This document shows positions 44,720 to 54,770 of a DNA stretch of 64,000 nucleotides, piece by piece. This DNA comes from Blastomonas natatoria (GTDB lineage: Bacteria; Pseudomonadota; Alphaproteobacteria; Sphingomonadales; Sphingomonadaceae), in assembly GCF_003201955.1 (NCBI RefSeq), contig NZ_QJJM01000006.1:124001-188000 (forward strand), read 5' to 3'. Position numbers and translations under genes: made by a program. The notes under the pieces are model-generated. The model made no database searches and had not been told where the DNA came from. It worked only from the letters and a program-made list of their open reading frames with translations. Position 1 is the stretch's first letter. Each line of letters starts with the position of its first letter.

Positions 44720-44760
44720 AGTTGCAAAAAATAAACATAGATTAGTTGTTAATTGCAACT
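44720..44760. promoter_or_regulatory. AT-rich inverted repeat between folE and the efflux operon
   Basis: AGTTGCAA (44720-44727) and TTGCAACT (44753-44760) are reverse complements separated by 25 AT-rich bases. This lies in the 258-base divergent gap and could be an operator for the efflux genes or folE. On the minus strand TTGCAA with a 17-base spacer to TTTATT is a possible folE promoter. No TetR or MarR gene is adjacent. Confidence 0.4.
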
Positions 44761-44830
44761 TTTTTCTCTGGACCTTCCCTTACGTTTCCGCCACGTTGCT
44801 GCGGTGCAATATAAAAATCCGGAGTCTCTG

Positions 44831-46027
44831 ATGCGCGTCCCCCCCAGATGCGCGCTTGTCGCAGCAGCCCTTTCGCTGCTGATCAGCGCCTGTTCTTCCG
44901 AACCGCCCCCAGCCCCGCCACCCCCCGCTGCGACAATAGCAACGCCCTTGCAGCGCGAGGTCGTCGACTGGGACGAGTATATCGGCCGGTTCACAGCCGA
45001 CGAGGACGTGCAGCTGGTCGCGCGCGTCTCCGGACCTATCGCGCGCGTGGCGTTCCGGGATGGAGGCAATGTGGGCAAGGGGCAGCTGCTGTTCGTCATC
45101 GACCAGCGCCCTTTCCGTGCCGCCCTGGCTGAAGCGGAGGCGAGCGTCGCAAGTGCACGCGCTGCCCTTGTCAACGCCCAGGCGCAGGCAACGCGCGGTC
45201 GTGAACTTGTCGGCTTCGATGCCATCAGCAAGGAAGAGGCAGACACGCTGGCGGCCAATCTGCGCTCCGCCCGGGCGTCGCTGGCAGCGGCTCAGGCGCG
45301 GCGGCAGCAGGCCCAGCTTGACCTGTCGTTTACAGAAGTGCGTGCCCCCATCTCGGGCCGGGCATCAAGCAGAATGGTCGATGTCGGCGATTTCGTGAGT
45401 GCAGGGCAGACCGAACTGACGCGGATCGTGCGGATAAACCCTATCCGTTTCAGCTTCGACGGCGCAGAAGCGTTCTACCTCAAGTATATCCGCCAGGATG
45501 CCGGCGGCGAACGACGCAGTTCGCGCTATGCGCCAAACCCTGTGGAAATCCAGCTGGCAGACGAACCGACCTTCCGCTGGCGCGGTCGCATGGCGTTTCT
45601 CAATAACGGAATCAGCCCGGAAACCGGCACCATCACCGCCTATGCGATGGTGGACAATCCCGAGGGCTTTCTGGTCCCCGGCATGTTCGGCCGAGCCCGT
45701 CTGCTGGGATCGGGCACCTACAAGGCCCTGCTCGTTCCCGACGAGGCGATCATGACCGACCAGACGCGCAAGCTCGTCTTCGTGCTGGGCAAGGGCAACA
45801 AGGTGACCCCGCGCCCGGTCCAGACCGGCCCGATGGTGGAGGGCCTGCGGGTCATCCGTGAAGGTATTGCGCCGACCGAGCGCATCGTGATCGACGGTCT
45901 GACGCGGATGCAGCCGGGCATGGTGGTCACGCCGCGCAAGGGACAGATCAAGGCTCGTGCAAAGGACGATGCCCCGATCGCCCGCCCCATCTCCGCTCCG
46001 GCCCCGGCCCAGGCGACAGCGAGCTAA
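44831..46027 (+). CDS. RND efflux periplasmic adaptor lipoprotein
   Basis: 398 residues from ATG 44831 (CGGAG upstream). Lipobox LLISAC after the signal sequence, then a Pro-rich linker. Membrane-fusion protein order: lipoyl half-motif VQLVARVSGPIARVAFRDGG, a coiled-coil hairpin (about 125-170, EAEASVASARAALVNAQAQA), the returning half RAPISGRASSRMVDVGDFV, a beta-barrel (NPIRFSFDGAEAFYLKYIR), and the membrane-proximal part. AcrA-type adaptors link pump and outer-membrane channel. First gene of a three-gene operon with only four bases to the pump gene. Confidence 0.93.
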   Translation: MRVPPRCALVAAALSLLISACSSEPPPAPPPPAATIATPLQREVVDWDEYIGRFTADEDVQLVARVSGPIARVAFRDGGNVGKGQLLFVIDQRPFRAALAEAEASVASARAALVNAQAQATRGRELVGFDAISKEEADTLAANLRSARASLAAAQARRQQAQLDLSFTEVRAPISGRASSRMVDVGDFVSAGQTELTRIVRINPIRFSFDGAEAFYLKYIRQDAGGERRSSRYAPNPVEIQLADEPTFRWRGRMAFLNNGISPETGTITAYAMVDNPEGFLVPGMFGRARLLGSGTYKALLVPDEAIMTDQTRKLVFVLGKGNKVTPRPVQTGPMVEGLRVIREGIAPTERIVIDGLTRMQPGMVVTPRKGQIKARAKDDAPIARPISAPAPAQATAS

Positions 46028-46031
46028 TCCG

Positions 46032-49000
46032 ATGCGCATTGCCCATTTCTGCATCGACCGCCCGATCTTCGCGGCGGTCCTCTCGATCCTGATCGTCATC
46101 TTCGGCGTGGTGGCCTATCCCACCCTGCCCGTATCGCAATATCCCGAGATTGCACCGCCCACGGTCGTGGTCAGTGCGAGTTACCCCGGCGCGAGCGCGG
46201 AAACCATCGCTGATGTTGTTGCCGCGCCGCTTGAGGAATCGATCAACGGCGTCGAGGACATGCTCTACATGTCCTCGTCATCAACCGGCGACGGCAATCT
46301 GGCGATCACGGTCACCTTCGCCCAGGGCACCGATGTCGACCAGGCACAGGTGCTGGTCCAGAACCGTGTCAGCACGGCAGAGCCTCGCCTGCCCCAGGAA
46401 GTGCGCCAGATCGGCGTCACCGTGCGCAAGAATTCTCCCGACCTTCTGCTGGTGGCCAATTTCTATTCGCCCGATGGATCGCTGAGCCAGCCCTATATCT
46501 CGAATTATGCGACGCTGCAGATCATCGACCGCATCTCGCGCATCGATGGCATCGGCTCGGCACGCCTTTTCGGCGGGCGCGACTATAACATGCGCGTCTG
46601 GATCGATCCGGAACTGGCGGCGACGCGCAACCTGACCGTCGACGAAATCGTGAACGAGATCCGTGCCCAGAATGCGCAGGTTTCCGCAGGTTCCATCGGC
46701 CAGCCCCCCTTCAACAGCGGCGGCACGGCCTTCCAGCTGGGGGTGCAGACCCAGGGCCGGCTGAGCACGCCGGAGGAGTTCGGCCAGATCGTGATCAAGC
46801 GTGATGGTCTGGCATTGACCCGCCTTGCAGACGTCGCACGGATCGAACTGGGAGCCCAGGACTACAGCATCAATGCCTTTGCCAGCGGCAAGCCCACGGT
46901 CGCGCTGGCGATCTCGCAGCTACCCGGCTCCAATGCGCTCACGGTCGCCAAGGCCGTCGAGGACGAACTCAAGCGCGCGGAAGAAAACTTCCCGCCCGGC
47001 ATGGCCTACAGCATACCCTATAACCCGACCAGCTATGTCGAGGCGTCGATCGCAGCGGTTCAGGACACGCTGGTCGAAGCGATCATTCTCGTCGCCATCG
47101 TGGTTCTGCTGTTCCTGCAGAGCTGGCGCGCGGCGATCATTCCGATCGTGGCCATTCCGATCGCTCTTGCCGGAGCCATCGCCGTGCTTGCCGCGCTCGG
47201 TTTCTCGCTCAACAGCCTCTCGCTGTTCGGCATGGTTCTGGCCATCGGCATCGTGGTTGATGACGCCATCGTCGTGGTCGAGAATGTCGAACGCCTGATG
47301 GAAGAGGAAGGACTGAGTCCCCTCGACGCTGCGCACAAGACGATGGACGAAGTCTCCGGCGCCCTGATCGCCATTGCTCTCGTGCTGTGCGGCGTGTTCA
47401 TTCCGACCGCATTCATTCCCGGCATTTCGGGCGCGTTCTATCAGCAGTTCGCAGTGACGATTGCTGGCGCGACGGCAGTGTCTGCCTTCGTGTCGCTGAC
47501 CCTCTCGCCAGCCCTTGCGGCCCTGCTGCTGCGTCCGCGCAGTCATGACGAAGAGGATGTTCCGGCTGGATGGCGCGGCTGGGGCACGCGCTTCGCACGC
47601 GGTTTCAACCGGGCCTTTGCCAGGCTGTCCGAACGCTATGGCCGCCTGACCGCGCGGACAATCCGCAGCCTGATGTTCATGGGTGTTGCATATCTGGCGC
47701 TGATTGCGGTGGCAGGATGGCGGTTCGCCGCGACGCCTGCCGGGTTCATTCCTGCACAGGATCAGGGCTATCTTATCGGCGTGGTCCAGATGCCGCCAGG
47801 TGCATCCCTGCAGCGCACGACCGCGACGCTGGAAGAAGCGCAGGCGATCGCGCTCAAGAACCCGAACGTCATCAGCACCATCGCCTTTGCCGGCTTTGAC
47901 GGCGCGACCTTCACCAATGCGCCCAATGCCGGTGCCATCTTCATCACGTTGAAGCCAGCGGGCACCCGTATCGGTGCGACCGAACTGGCGGGCGAGCTTT
48001 TCGGTGCGATGGCACGGATCACGGCCGGCAATGTCCTTGTCATTGCCCCGCCACCGGTCTCCGGCCTCGGCACGGGTGGCGGCTTCAAGATGATCATCGA
48101 GGATCGCGGCAATGCCGGGCTTCAGGCGCTGGAAGGCGCAGCCTTCGCGATGATGGGAGGTGCCAATCAGACCGAGGGAATTGCAGGAGCCTTCACCACG
48201 TTCAACACCCGAACCCCGCGGCTGTTCGCCGATATCGACCGGGCGCGCGCCGAGCAGCTTGGTGTGCCGGTGGAGAACATCTTCTCGACGCTCGGCACGT
48301 ATCTCGGCTCCAGCTATATCAACGACTTCAACTTTCTGGGCCGAACCTTCCGCGTTACCGCCCAGGCCGATGCACCCTATCGCGATGATGTGTCCGATAT
48401 CGGGCGGCTGCGCACGCGGTCCTCGACCGGTCAGATGGTGCCGCTTGATGCGGTCATGAGCCTGCGCAACGACTCCGGTGCGTATCGCGTGGTCCGGTAC
48501 AATCTCTATCGCGCTGCGGAACTGCAGGGCGATACGCTGCCCGGCTATTCGAGCGGCCAGTCGCTTGATGCCATGGAAAAGCTGGCCCAGAAGGTGCTGC
48601 CTCAGGGCTTCGACTATGAATGGACGGAAATCGCCTATCAGCAGCGTGCTGCCGGCAGCACCGGCACCCTCGTCTTCGCGCTCGGCGTCATCTTCGTCTT
48701 CCTGCTGCTCGCCGCGCAATATGAAAGCCTGGTGCTGCCGCTGGCAGTGATCCTGATCGTGCCGATGTGCCTGCTGGCCGCCATTCTGGGCGTGAACCTG
48801 ATGGGGCGCGACAACAACATCCTGACGCAGATCGGGCTGGTCGTGCTGATCGGTCTGGCGGCGAAGAACGCGATCCTGATCGTCGAGTTCGCCAAGCATA
48901 ACGAGGATCATGGCCAGTCGGTGCTCGAGGCGGCGCGCCATGCCGCTGCCCAGCGCCTCCGCCCGATCCTGATGACGTCGCTCGCGTTCATCCTGGGCGT

Positions 49001-49229
49001 GCTGCCACTGGTGATCTCGTCCGGTCCAGGCGCGGAAATGCGTCAGGCGCTCGGCATTGCCGTGTTCTTCGGCATGATCGGGGTGACCATTTTCGGCCTG
49101 CTGTTCACGCCCGCCTTCTACGTGATGGTCCGGACGCTGGAAGAGCGAGTCAAGGCCTGGTCCCACAGCCGCCGGAAGGATGATTCGCAAACCCCCGCCC
49201 AGCCAGCCCTGGAGGGCAATCAGCCATGA
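46032..49229 (+). CDS. RND multidrug efflux permease (HAE1/AcrB-like)
   Basis: 1065 residues from ATG 46032 (MRIAHFCIDRPIFAAVLSIL), twelve-span RND layout with two large periplasmic loops. TM4 contains GIVVDDAIVVVENVERLM with the proton-relay Asp pair. The N-terminal PTLPVSQYPEIAPPTVVVSASYPGA and the second-half motif GLAAKNAILIVEFAK are typical of drug-type (HAE1) pumps. It drives proton-coupled efflux from the periplasm and inner leaflet. Substrates cannot be read from sequence. Its stop overlaps the outer-membrane factor start (ATGA). Confidence 0.94.
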   Translation: MRIAHFCIDRPIFAAVLSILIVIFGVVAYPTLPVSQYPEIAPPTVVVSASYPGASAETIADVVAAPLEESINGVEDMLYMSSSSTGDGNLAITVTFAQGTDVDQAQVLVQNRVSTAEPRLPQEVRQIGVTVRKNSPDLLLVANFYSPDGSLSQPYISNYATLQIIDRISRIDGIGSARLFGGRDYNMRVWIDPELAATRNLTVDEIVNEIRAQNAQVSAGSIGQPPFNSGGTAFQLGVQTQGRLSTPEEFGQIVIKRDGLALTRLADVARIELGAQDYSINAFASGKPTVALAISQLPGSNALTVAKAVEDELKRAEENFPPGMAYSIPYNPTSYVEASIAAVQDTLVEAIILVAIVVLLFLQSWRAAIIPIVAIPIALAGAIAVLAALGFSLNSLSLFGMVLAIGIVVDDAIVVVENVERLMEEEGLSPLDAAHKTMDEVSGALIAIALVLCGVFIPTAFIPGISGAFYQQFAVTIAGATAVSAFVSLTLSPALAALLLRPRSHDEEDVPAGWRGWGTRFARGFNRAFARLSERYGRLTARTIRSLMFMGVAYLALIAVAGWRFAATPAGFIPAQDQGYLIGVVQMPPGASLQRTTATLEEAQAIALKNPNVISTIAFAGFDGATFTNAPNAGAIFITLKPAGTRIGATELAGELFGAMARITAGNVLVIAPPPVSGLGTGGGFKMIIEDRGNAGLQALEGAAFAMMGGANQTEGIAGAFTTFNTRTPRLFADIDRARAEQLGVPVENIFSTLGTYLGSSYINDFNFLGRTFRVTAQADAPYRDDVSDIGRLRTRSSTGQMVPLDAVMSLRNDSGAYRVVRYNLYRAAELQGDTLPGYSSGQSLDAMEKLAQKVLPQGFDYEWTEIAYQQRAAGSTGTLVFALGVIFVFLLLAAQYESLVLPLAVILIVPMCLLAAILGVNLMGRDNNILTQIGLVVLIGLAAKNAILIVEFAKHNEDHGQSVLEAARHAAAQRLRPILMTSLAFILGVLPLVISSGPGAEMRQALGIAVFFGMIGVTIFGLLFTPAFYVMVRTLEERVKAWSHSRRKDDSQTPAQPALEGNQP

Positions 49230-50689
49230 CCATCAAGCTCCGCCTTCTTGGCACTGTTGCACTCAGCGCTTCGCTCGCTTCCTGCACCGTCGGGCCGGAT
49301 TTCGAACGCCCTGCCACTCCGGCGACTGCGGCACAGGGCTTTGCCGAAGGCGCCGATGCGCGCTTTGCGGCGAGCCCGCTGCCCGAGGGTTGGTGGCGCC
49401 TGTTCGAAGATCCTGCGCTCGATGCGCTGGTGACAAAGGCGCTCGAACGCAACACGACGGTGCGCGAGGCCAGCGCCAACCTGCGTCAGTCCCGTGCGTT
49501 GATCCGCGAGGCCAAGGCACGGCAGTTGCCCAGTCTCAACGCGCAAGGCTCGGCCAATACCAATCAGGTGGGTGTCGGCGCCAATGCAGGTGTCGGCTTT
49601 GCCCCTCCGCAGCCGCTCTCCTTCGATTTCTATCAGCTGGCGAGCGATGCCTCATACGAGATCGATCTGTTTGGCGGGATTCGGCGATCGGTCGAGGCCA
49701 CGCGCGGCGATGCGCTGGCAGCTCAGGCCGAGCTCGATGCCGCGCGGGTCAGCGTGGCAGCAGAAGTGGCACGCAACTATGCGCTGGCGTGTTCCAGCCG
49801 GTTGCAGGCCAATATTGCCCGTGAATCGCTTGAGACGCAAAAACGCACACTGGACCTGACCCAGCGCCTGTTCACCGCCGGGCGAGGCCAGCGCCGAGAC
49901 GTGGCCAATGCCGAGCTGCTGGTGGCGCAGGCTCAGGCGCAGGTGCCGCAATTCGAGGCAGAGCAGCGCGCGGCGCTTTATGCCCTGGCCACGCTCACGG
50001 GTGACACGCCTTCCAGCATCGATGCAGCCGCAGCCGCCTGCACCACGCCGCCCAGGGTCCGCACCGCGATCCCTGTTGGCGATGGCGCAGCGCTGCTCGC
50101 CCGCCGACCGGATGTGCGCGCCGCCGAAGCCAGGCTGGCCGCTGACACGGCCCGGATCGGAGTTGCGACGGCAGCGCTCTATCCATCGATCAGCCTCGCC
50201 GGCTCGCTATCCATCGGTGGAACTACCCCGAATGCACTGACCGAATCGAACAATATCGGCTTTTCCATCGGGCCGCTGATCTCCTGGTCTTTGCCGATCG
50301 ACGGGGCCGCACGTGCGCGCGTCAACGCTGCATCGGCGCAGGCTGATGCCCGTCTGGCCGCGTTCGATGGCGCCGTGCTGACGGCCCTGCAGGAAACCGA
50401 GCAGGCCCTCGCACGGTTGAAGGCAGCGATCGAGCAGGAAGCAGCACTCCAGGCGGCGGCCAATTCGGCCGAAGAGGTAGCTCGCATCACCCGTATCCGC
50501 TTTCGCGCGGGCCGGGACAATGCCCTGCAGCTGCTGGAAGTCGAGCGCAATCTGCTGAGCGCGCGAGCTGCCAGCGGATCGGCGATGGCGACGCGGGCAG
50601 AGGCTGAGGTGTCGCTTTTCCGAGCATTGGGGGGCGGCTGGGAAAATGCCCCACCCGTCCAGGAGGTCAGCGCCACGAAGCGCGATTAG
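49226..50689 (+). CDS. Efflux outer-membrane lipoprotein (NodT/OprM-like)
   Basis: 487 residues with lipobox LASC after the signal sequence (SASLASCTVGPDFERP). The CTVGPDFERP start and the repeated helical hairpins (EASANLRQSRALIREAKARQL and TALQETEQALARLKAAIEQE) identify an outer-membrane factor of the NodT family, which trimerises into a channel through the outer membrane. It completes the adaptor-pump-channel operon. It overlaps the convergent coiled-coil gene by four bases at the stops. Confidence 0.93.
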   Translation: MTIKLRLLGTVALSASLASCTVGPDFERPATPATAAQGFAEGADARFAASPLPEGWWRLFEDPALDALVTKALERNTTVREASANLRQSRALIREAKARQLPSLNAQGSANTNQVGVGANAGVGFAPPQPLSFDFYQLASDASYEIDLFGGIRRSVEATRGDALAAQAELDAARVSVAAEVARNYALACSSRLQANIARESLETQKRTLDLTQRLFTAGRGQRRDVANAELLVAQAQAQVPQFEAEQRAALYALATLTGDTPSSIDAAAAACTTPPRVRTAIPVGDGAALLARRPDVRAAEARLAADTARIGVATAALYPSISLAGSLSIGGTTPNALTESNNIGFSIGPLISWSLPIDGAARARVNAASAQADARLAAFDGAVLTALQETEQALARLKAAIEQEAALQAAANSAEEVARITRIRFRAGRDNALQLLEVERNLLSARAASGSAMATRAEAEVSLFRALGGGWENAPPVQEVSATKRD

Positions 50690-53052
50690 TTTCTCAGTCG
50701 CTCGATGGCCTGTGCGAGCGCGACATAGAGTTTGCCGGTTTCCGATGACAGCAGGGTGACCCCCATCACCCCGCCGTCGCGGGTAGACAGCACAGTGCGC
50801 AGCATGCTTTCGAAATCGTGGATATACCGGTTGACCAGCTCGAAGAACTCGGGGTCGTTCTCATAGGCGGACACGATATCCTTCGCTTCGCCACTGTCGA
50901 TCAGGCGAACCGCGCGCCGCGTGAACACGCCGCGATCGCCCCTCAGATAGGCGGACCAGGCGGTATCGCTGACCTCGGCGGACAGTATCTTGTCGACGTC
51001 GATCGCGGAGGAGTTGAGCGATTCGGTCAGCAGCGCCAGCCGCCGGGCAAAATCATTGTCCGTCCGCTCTTCGGCCATCTCGCGGGCTTCAGCCACGCGC
51101 CGCTCGAGATGGGTGGCAAGATCATCAACGCGCGCAAGCTGATCCTTGAGGTGCAGGCTTGCCTCGCTGGTCGCCCCGACGGCACGACTGATGGCGCCTT
51201 CAAGCTTGCCGACAAGTTCCTCCGCCTTGCCGCGAAGCACCTTCTCGAGCGCGGCTGCACTGTCCTGGCCCAGCTTGTCGGTCGCGCCCCCAATTGCCCG
51301 GTCCATTGCCCGGCGTGCCTCATCGGCTGCAGCCTGCGCTTCGCGATGCACGTCGCGCATCGTCTCCACCAGCTTGATGGCCGATGTCTGGTTGATGTCA
51401 TCGATATCGTCACGAGCCGCGCGCATTGCGGCGATCAGTGCCCCGATATCCTCCGTGCGCTCGCGCCAGCCCGCGTCGCTCGCTTCGGAAAGGCGCCCGA
51501 CCTCGACCGCCTGTTCGGCAATGCGCTGTTCGAAACTGCCCAGCACCGAGCCCAGACGGATCATCTGGTCGTCGACTTCGCCGACACCCGCGCGCAGGGT
51601 GGCGACACTCTCCGAGCTTGCGCCGGTCTTGCGGTCCAGTTCGATCAGCGCCTCCGGGATCGCGTCGCTGGCCTGACGCTGGATATGTTCGAGCGACGCC
51701 CTGACACGATCCGCCTTGGCATCGAATATCTCGGCATGCCCGCTACCTGCTGCAAGCTTCTCGGTCAGCGCCGCCACATTGCTGTCGAGCGCAGACAGCG
51801 CAAAAGCAAGCCGTCCAAGCGAATCGCTGCTTTGTTTGTCCATCGCCTGCAGCCTGCGCTCCGCATCGCTGATCTGGGCGTCTGCAGCCGCTATGATCTG
51901 GCGGATCGTCGCTTCGCTCTCGCCAGCGGATGTCGCCAGCGTCGTGAGGGTCAGGCCGAGATCGTCTACCGCAGCGCGCATATCCTGTCGGCTGTGTGTC
52001 GCGCGGCTGGCCATGGCATCGGCCATCTGCGCGAGAGACTGGTCCAGTTCGGCCACCTGCATCTGAAGCTCTGCGATCTGCGCCTCGGCGGTCTTGTCCA
52101 GATTGCTGCGCGCATTGGCGAGGCGGCTGGCCACGGTTTCGATCGCCCGGTCCATCTGTTCGCTGGCTTCGGTGACATGATGGGTCAGCGCGGCCCCGCT
52201 TGTCTCCACCGACTCGCCAAGGCGGGTAGTGGCTGCATCCGATTCCTGAACCAGAGTGGCTATCTGCGCACTGGCAGCCTGACCGAAGGCGTTGAGCTTC
52301 TGAAAGGCTCCGACCAGATTTTCGACCTGACTCTGTGCCGTACGCCCCGCATTGCCGATCTGGTTAGTCACGTCCTTCGCAGAATTGGCGATGACGGGCA
52401 GATGATTGCGCAGCTTGTCCATATTGCCGGAAGCAGCGGCGCTGACCTCGCCGATCGCACGCATCCCGGTGTCGCTGGCCTCGATCGTGGCGCGCAATTC
52501 GTCCGCAAATCCGCGAAGACGGTCGCTCGATACGCGGCCGAGCGATTCGAGTTCGAGGCTCTGGTTGGCCAGGAATTCGCGCGCGAGCGACAGTTCGGCG
52601 TTCACATGCGCCAGCCGCGTCTCGAGCATGGCACTTTCCGCCCGCAGCGAGCCGGCGATCCGGCCAAATCGACGCGCCTCGCTGCTGCTGTTGCGCTGGA
52701 TGACCAGATAGAGAACCGCGATCAGGACGACCGGCGTTGCCCATTGCACAATGGCCTGGACGGCAAGTACCGGGGTCATCATGCCCTGCCAGAGGGGCAA
52801 GGATGCCCAGATATAGGCTCCGGTCCAGGCAAGACCTGCTGCAATTGCAGCCCAGCCGCCAGGCCCGATCGATGAGCCGATAACGGGAGCCACCTCGTCA
52901 TCCGCCCAGGGCCCTCGCGAATCAGAGGGCGCATCGACAGACACCTGCTCCGGAGAGGCGGGTGCCGCCATGTCCGGTGAAACATCCTGCGTTCCAGGCT
53001 GTTCGTCGCTGCGACCATGCCGCAGGTCTATGATTTTCTTCCCCTCGCCCAT
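50686..53052 (-). CDS. Large coiled-coil membrane protein, hypothetical
   Basis: 788 residues. N-terminal ~60 residues polar and acidic, two membrane spans (about 63-83, GGWAAIAAGLAWTGAYIWAS, and 92-118, AVQAIVQWATPVVLIAVLYL), then ~550 residues of nearly uninterrupted Ala/Glu/Gln/Arg coiled coil (about 125-660) with many heptad-like repeats. The last ~125 residues are compact (IDVDKILSAEVSDTAWSAYL, FTRRAVRLIDSGEAKDIV, MGVTLLSSETGKLYVAL). The layout recalls chemoreceptor-like or polar scaffold proteins, but there is no methyl-acceptor or kinase motif, so function is unassigned. It is divergent from the Hpt-like gene. Confidence 0.7.
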   Translation of the reverse strand: MGEGKKIIDLRHGRSDEQPGTQDVSPDMAAPASPEQVSVDAPSDSRGPWADDEVAPVIGSSIGPGGWAAIAAGLAWTGAYIWASLPLWQGMMTPVLAVQAIVQWATPVVLIAVLYLVIQRNSSSEARRFGRIAGSLRAESAMLETRLAHVNAELSLAREFLANQSLELESLGRVSSDRLRGFADELRATIEASDTGMRAIGEVSAAASGNMDKLRNHLPVIANSAKDVTNQIGNAGRTAQSQVENLVGAFQKLNAFGQAASAQIATLVQESDAATTRLGESVETSGAALTHHVTEASEQMDRAIETVASRLANARSNLDKTAEAQIAELQMQVAELDQSLAQMADAMASRATHSRQDMRAAVDDLGLTLTTLATSAGESEATIRQIIAAADAQISDAERRLQAMDKQSSDSLGRLAFALSALDSNVAALTEKLAAGSGHAEIFDAKADRVRASLEHIQRQASDAIPEALIELDRKTGASSESVATLRAGVGEVDDQMIRLGSVLGSFEQRIAEQAVEVGRLSEASDAGWRERTEDIGALIAAMRAARDDIDDINQTSAIKLVETMRDVHREAQAAADEARRAMDRAIGGATDKLGQDSAAALEKVLRGKAEELVGKLEGAISRAVGATSEASLHLKDQLARVDDLATHLERRVAEAREMAEERTDNDFARRLALLTESLNSSAIDVDKILSAEVSDTAWSAYLRGDRGVFTRRAVRLIDSGEAKDIVSAYENDPEFFELVNRYIHDFESMLRTVLSTRDGGVMGVTLLSSETGKLYVALAQAIERLRN

Positions 53053-53123
53053 GCCAACATACTTAACAGATTTTGCGGGGCCAGAAACCGAAAGTTAAGA
53101 CGGCTCGTCTATTCGGATGGACC

Positions 53124-53441
53124 ATGGCCTATGAATCCGGAGCATTGAACGCAGCGCTGTCTGCAGCGGTTGGCAACGATCCCGATCTCGTCGCGGAATT
53201 GCGCGGCGCCTTTCTTGAAAGCGCTGCCCGCCAGATCGATCTCCTGGGCCGCGCACGCTGCGACGCAAACTGGCACTTCGCCGCGCTTCGGCTCAAGAGC
53301 CTTGCAGCAAGCTTCAGCGTTCAGGGCATCGTCGATCTTGCAGACCAGGCGCTGGAAGGAGCCCCAGGTGATCCGGTCGTGCTTCGGGAACTGGCACATG
53401 CCATGCGCGACTTCGGCGACATGAACGGCCCGACGCCTTGA
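53124..53441 (+). CDS. Hpt-like helical protein lacking the phospho-acceptor histidine
   Basis: 105 residues from ATG 53124. The core LRLKSLAASFSVQGIVDLADQ matches the central helix of Hpt phosphotransfer domains (consensus AAHxLKGxAAxFG...LA), but the position of the phosphorylated His is Leu55, and the nearest His51 is four residues earlier. It may therefore be a non-phosphorylated docking protein. It has no membrane span. Followed after 95 bases by the membrane protein gene on the same strand. The Hpt resemblance is by eye and moderately secure. Confidence 0.65.
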   Translation: MAYESGALNAALSAAVGNDPDLVAELRGAFLESAARQIDLLGRARCDANWHFAALRLKSLAASFSVQGIVDLADQALEGAPGDPVVLRELAHAMRDFGDMNGPTP

Positions 53442-53536
53442 CGTGACACGCGCCGACCGACTTGCCCCTCCCGCGGTTGGCATTGTGACAGCTTGCCGAT
53501 AAGACAGCCGCTCCCGACCAACTGGAGCCACAATCC

Positions 53537-54736
53537 GTGCGCGCTGCGCTCATCTCGCTGATCGAAACCGTGCCCGGCAGCACTATGCTGCGCGGCGCTC
53601 TCCCCCTTGCGCAGGGGCGGCTGGCGATGCTGCATGTCGATCTGGCGGTCGATGCTGGCGCGGGCGAAATCCTGTGCCTGATCGGCACGGTCGATGAGAC
53701 CGTTCGCGAGATCGAGGCTTATGCGGCAAGGCGCGGCGTCGCCTTTCATCTTGTCCGTTCGGTCGCGGATATCAGCGTGCGCCTGGCAAGCGAGGACGAA
53801 TTGCTGGTGATCGCCGAAGGCCTGTATGTTGCCCCGGCGGATATGCACCTGCTGGCCCGCGAAACGGGAACATTCGTTGCCACCTTTGCCCCGGGCGATG
53901 GCGCCCGCGTGCTCGTCGAACGCTTCGAACGGATCGATATCAATCACATATGGGCAGGTCTTGCCTGCGTGCGCGCGCGCGATCTGGTGGAAGCACGTGA
54001 TCTTCCCGAGGACTGGAACGTGCAGTCGGCGCTGCTTCGTCTGGCGGTGCAGCGGGGGTATCGAAGGAATGTGCTGGCCTTTGCCCAGGCCGAAGCCGGC
54101 AGGATCGCGATTGTACGCGACAATCGCGAGGCGGAGGCACTTGCCTTGCAGGAACTGGCGGGATCGGCCGGCGCGCTGGGAGCAAGGATCGTTCAGACCC
54201 GCGCCTTTTCGGCGATTGCCAAACGTGCCTGGTCTGCCCGCTGGGCGCGGCCGGCCTTGCGGGTCTCGGCCATCGCGCTGCCAGCGCTGGCAGCAGGGGC
54301 CGCCGTCTCGGGCTGGAGCCTTGCCGCCCTGCCCCTGCTGATCATCGGACGAATGGCTGGACATGCAGCCAATCGACTGTACGGCCGCTTTGTGGGCGAT
54401 CTGACACGCCCGATCGAGCAGGTTGTGCGCAATCTGGCATTCGCTCTGGCATTTCTCGTGCTGACCGTCACCAGCGTGGCTGCGTCGGACCGGCTGGCCG
54501 GATTGTTCGCAGCTCTGATGCTGCCAGCGCTTGCGGTCGTTCTGAGCCGGACTGACGGGCCACTGCCCCGATTTGCCCAGCGCCTGGCTGGTTCGCCGAG
54601 CCTCGTTGCTGCGGCCGCGATGATTGCCCTGCCCCTCGGCAGCATCATGCCTCTGCTGATGCTGTGGAATCTGGGGCTGGTGGCGCTTCTGCTCTGGCAG
54701 ACGCGCGACCGTGCGCTTGCCTCTCCGGCGGCCTGA
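53537..54736 (+). CDS. Hypothetical membrane protein with soluble N-terminal domain
   Basis: 399 residues. The first ~220 are soluble with mixed alpha/beta character (GEILCLIGTVDETVREIEAY, LVIAEGLYVAPADMHLLARE), then a block of spans from ~235 (ALRVSAIALPALAAGAAVSG, LAALPLLIIG, VVRNLAFALAFLVLTVTSVA, LFAALMLPALAVV, MIALPLGSIMPLLMLWNLGL). About five or six helices. No known family recognised. It lies between the Hpt-like and DUF2336-like genes on the same strand, which suggests a shared process. Confidence 0.62.
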   Translation: MRAALISLIETVPGSTMLRGALPLAQGRLAMLHVDLAVDAGAGEILCLIGTVDETVREIEAYAARRGVAFHLVRSVADISVRLASEDELLVIAEGLYVAPADMHLLARETGTFVATFAPGDGARVLVERFERIDINHIWAGLACVRARDLVEARDLPEDWNVQSALLRLAVQRGYRRNVLAFAQAEAGRIAIVRDNREAEALALQELAGSAGALGARIVQTRAFSAIAKRAWSARWARPALRVSAIALPALAAGAAVSGWSLAALPLLIIGRMAGHAANRLYGRFVGDLTRPIEQVVRNLAFALAFLVLTVTSVAASDRLAGLFAALMLPALAVVLSRTDGPLPRFAQRLAGSPSLVAAAAMIALPLGSIMPLLMLWNLGLVALLLWQTRDRALASPAA

Positions 54737-54770
54737 TCCCATATCCCCGGGGGAAGGCTGCACCTTTCAA

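Noticed and set aside
53053-53123. CtrA box between the coiled-coil gene and the Hpt-like gene
   Set aside because: Two TTAA half-sites occur but 27 bases apart, not 7.
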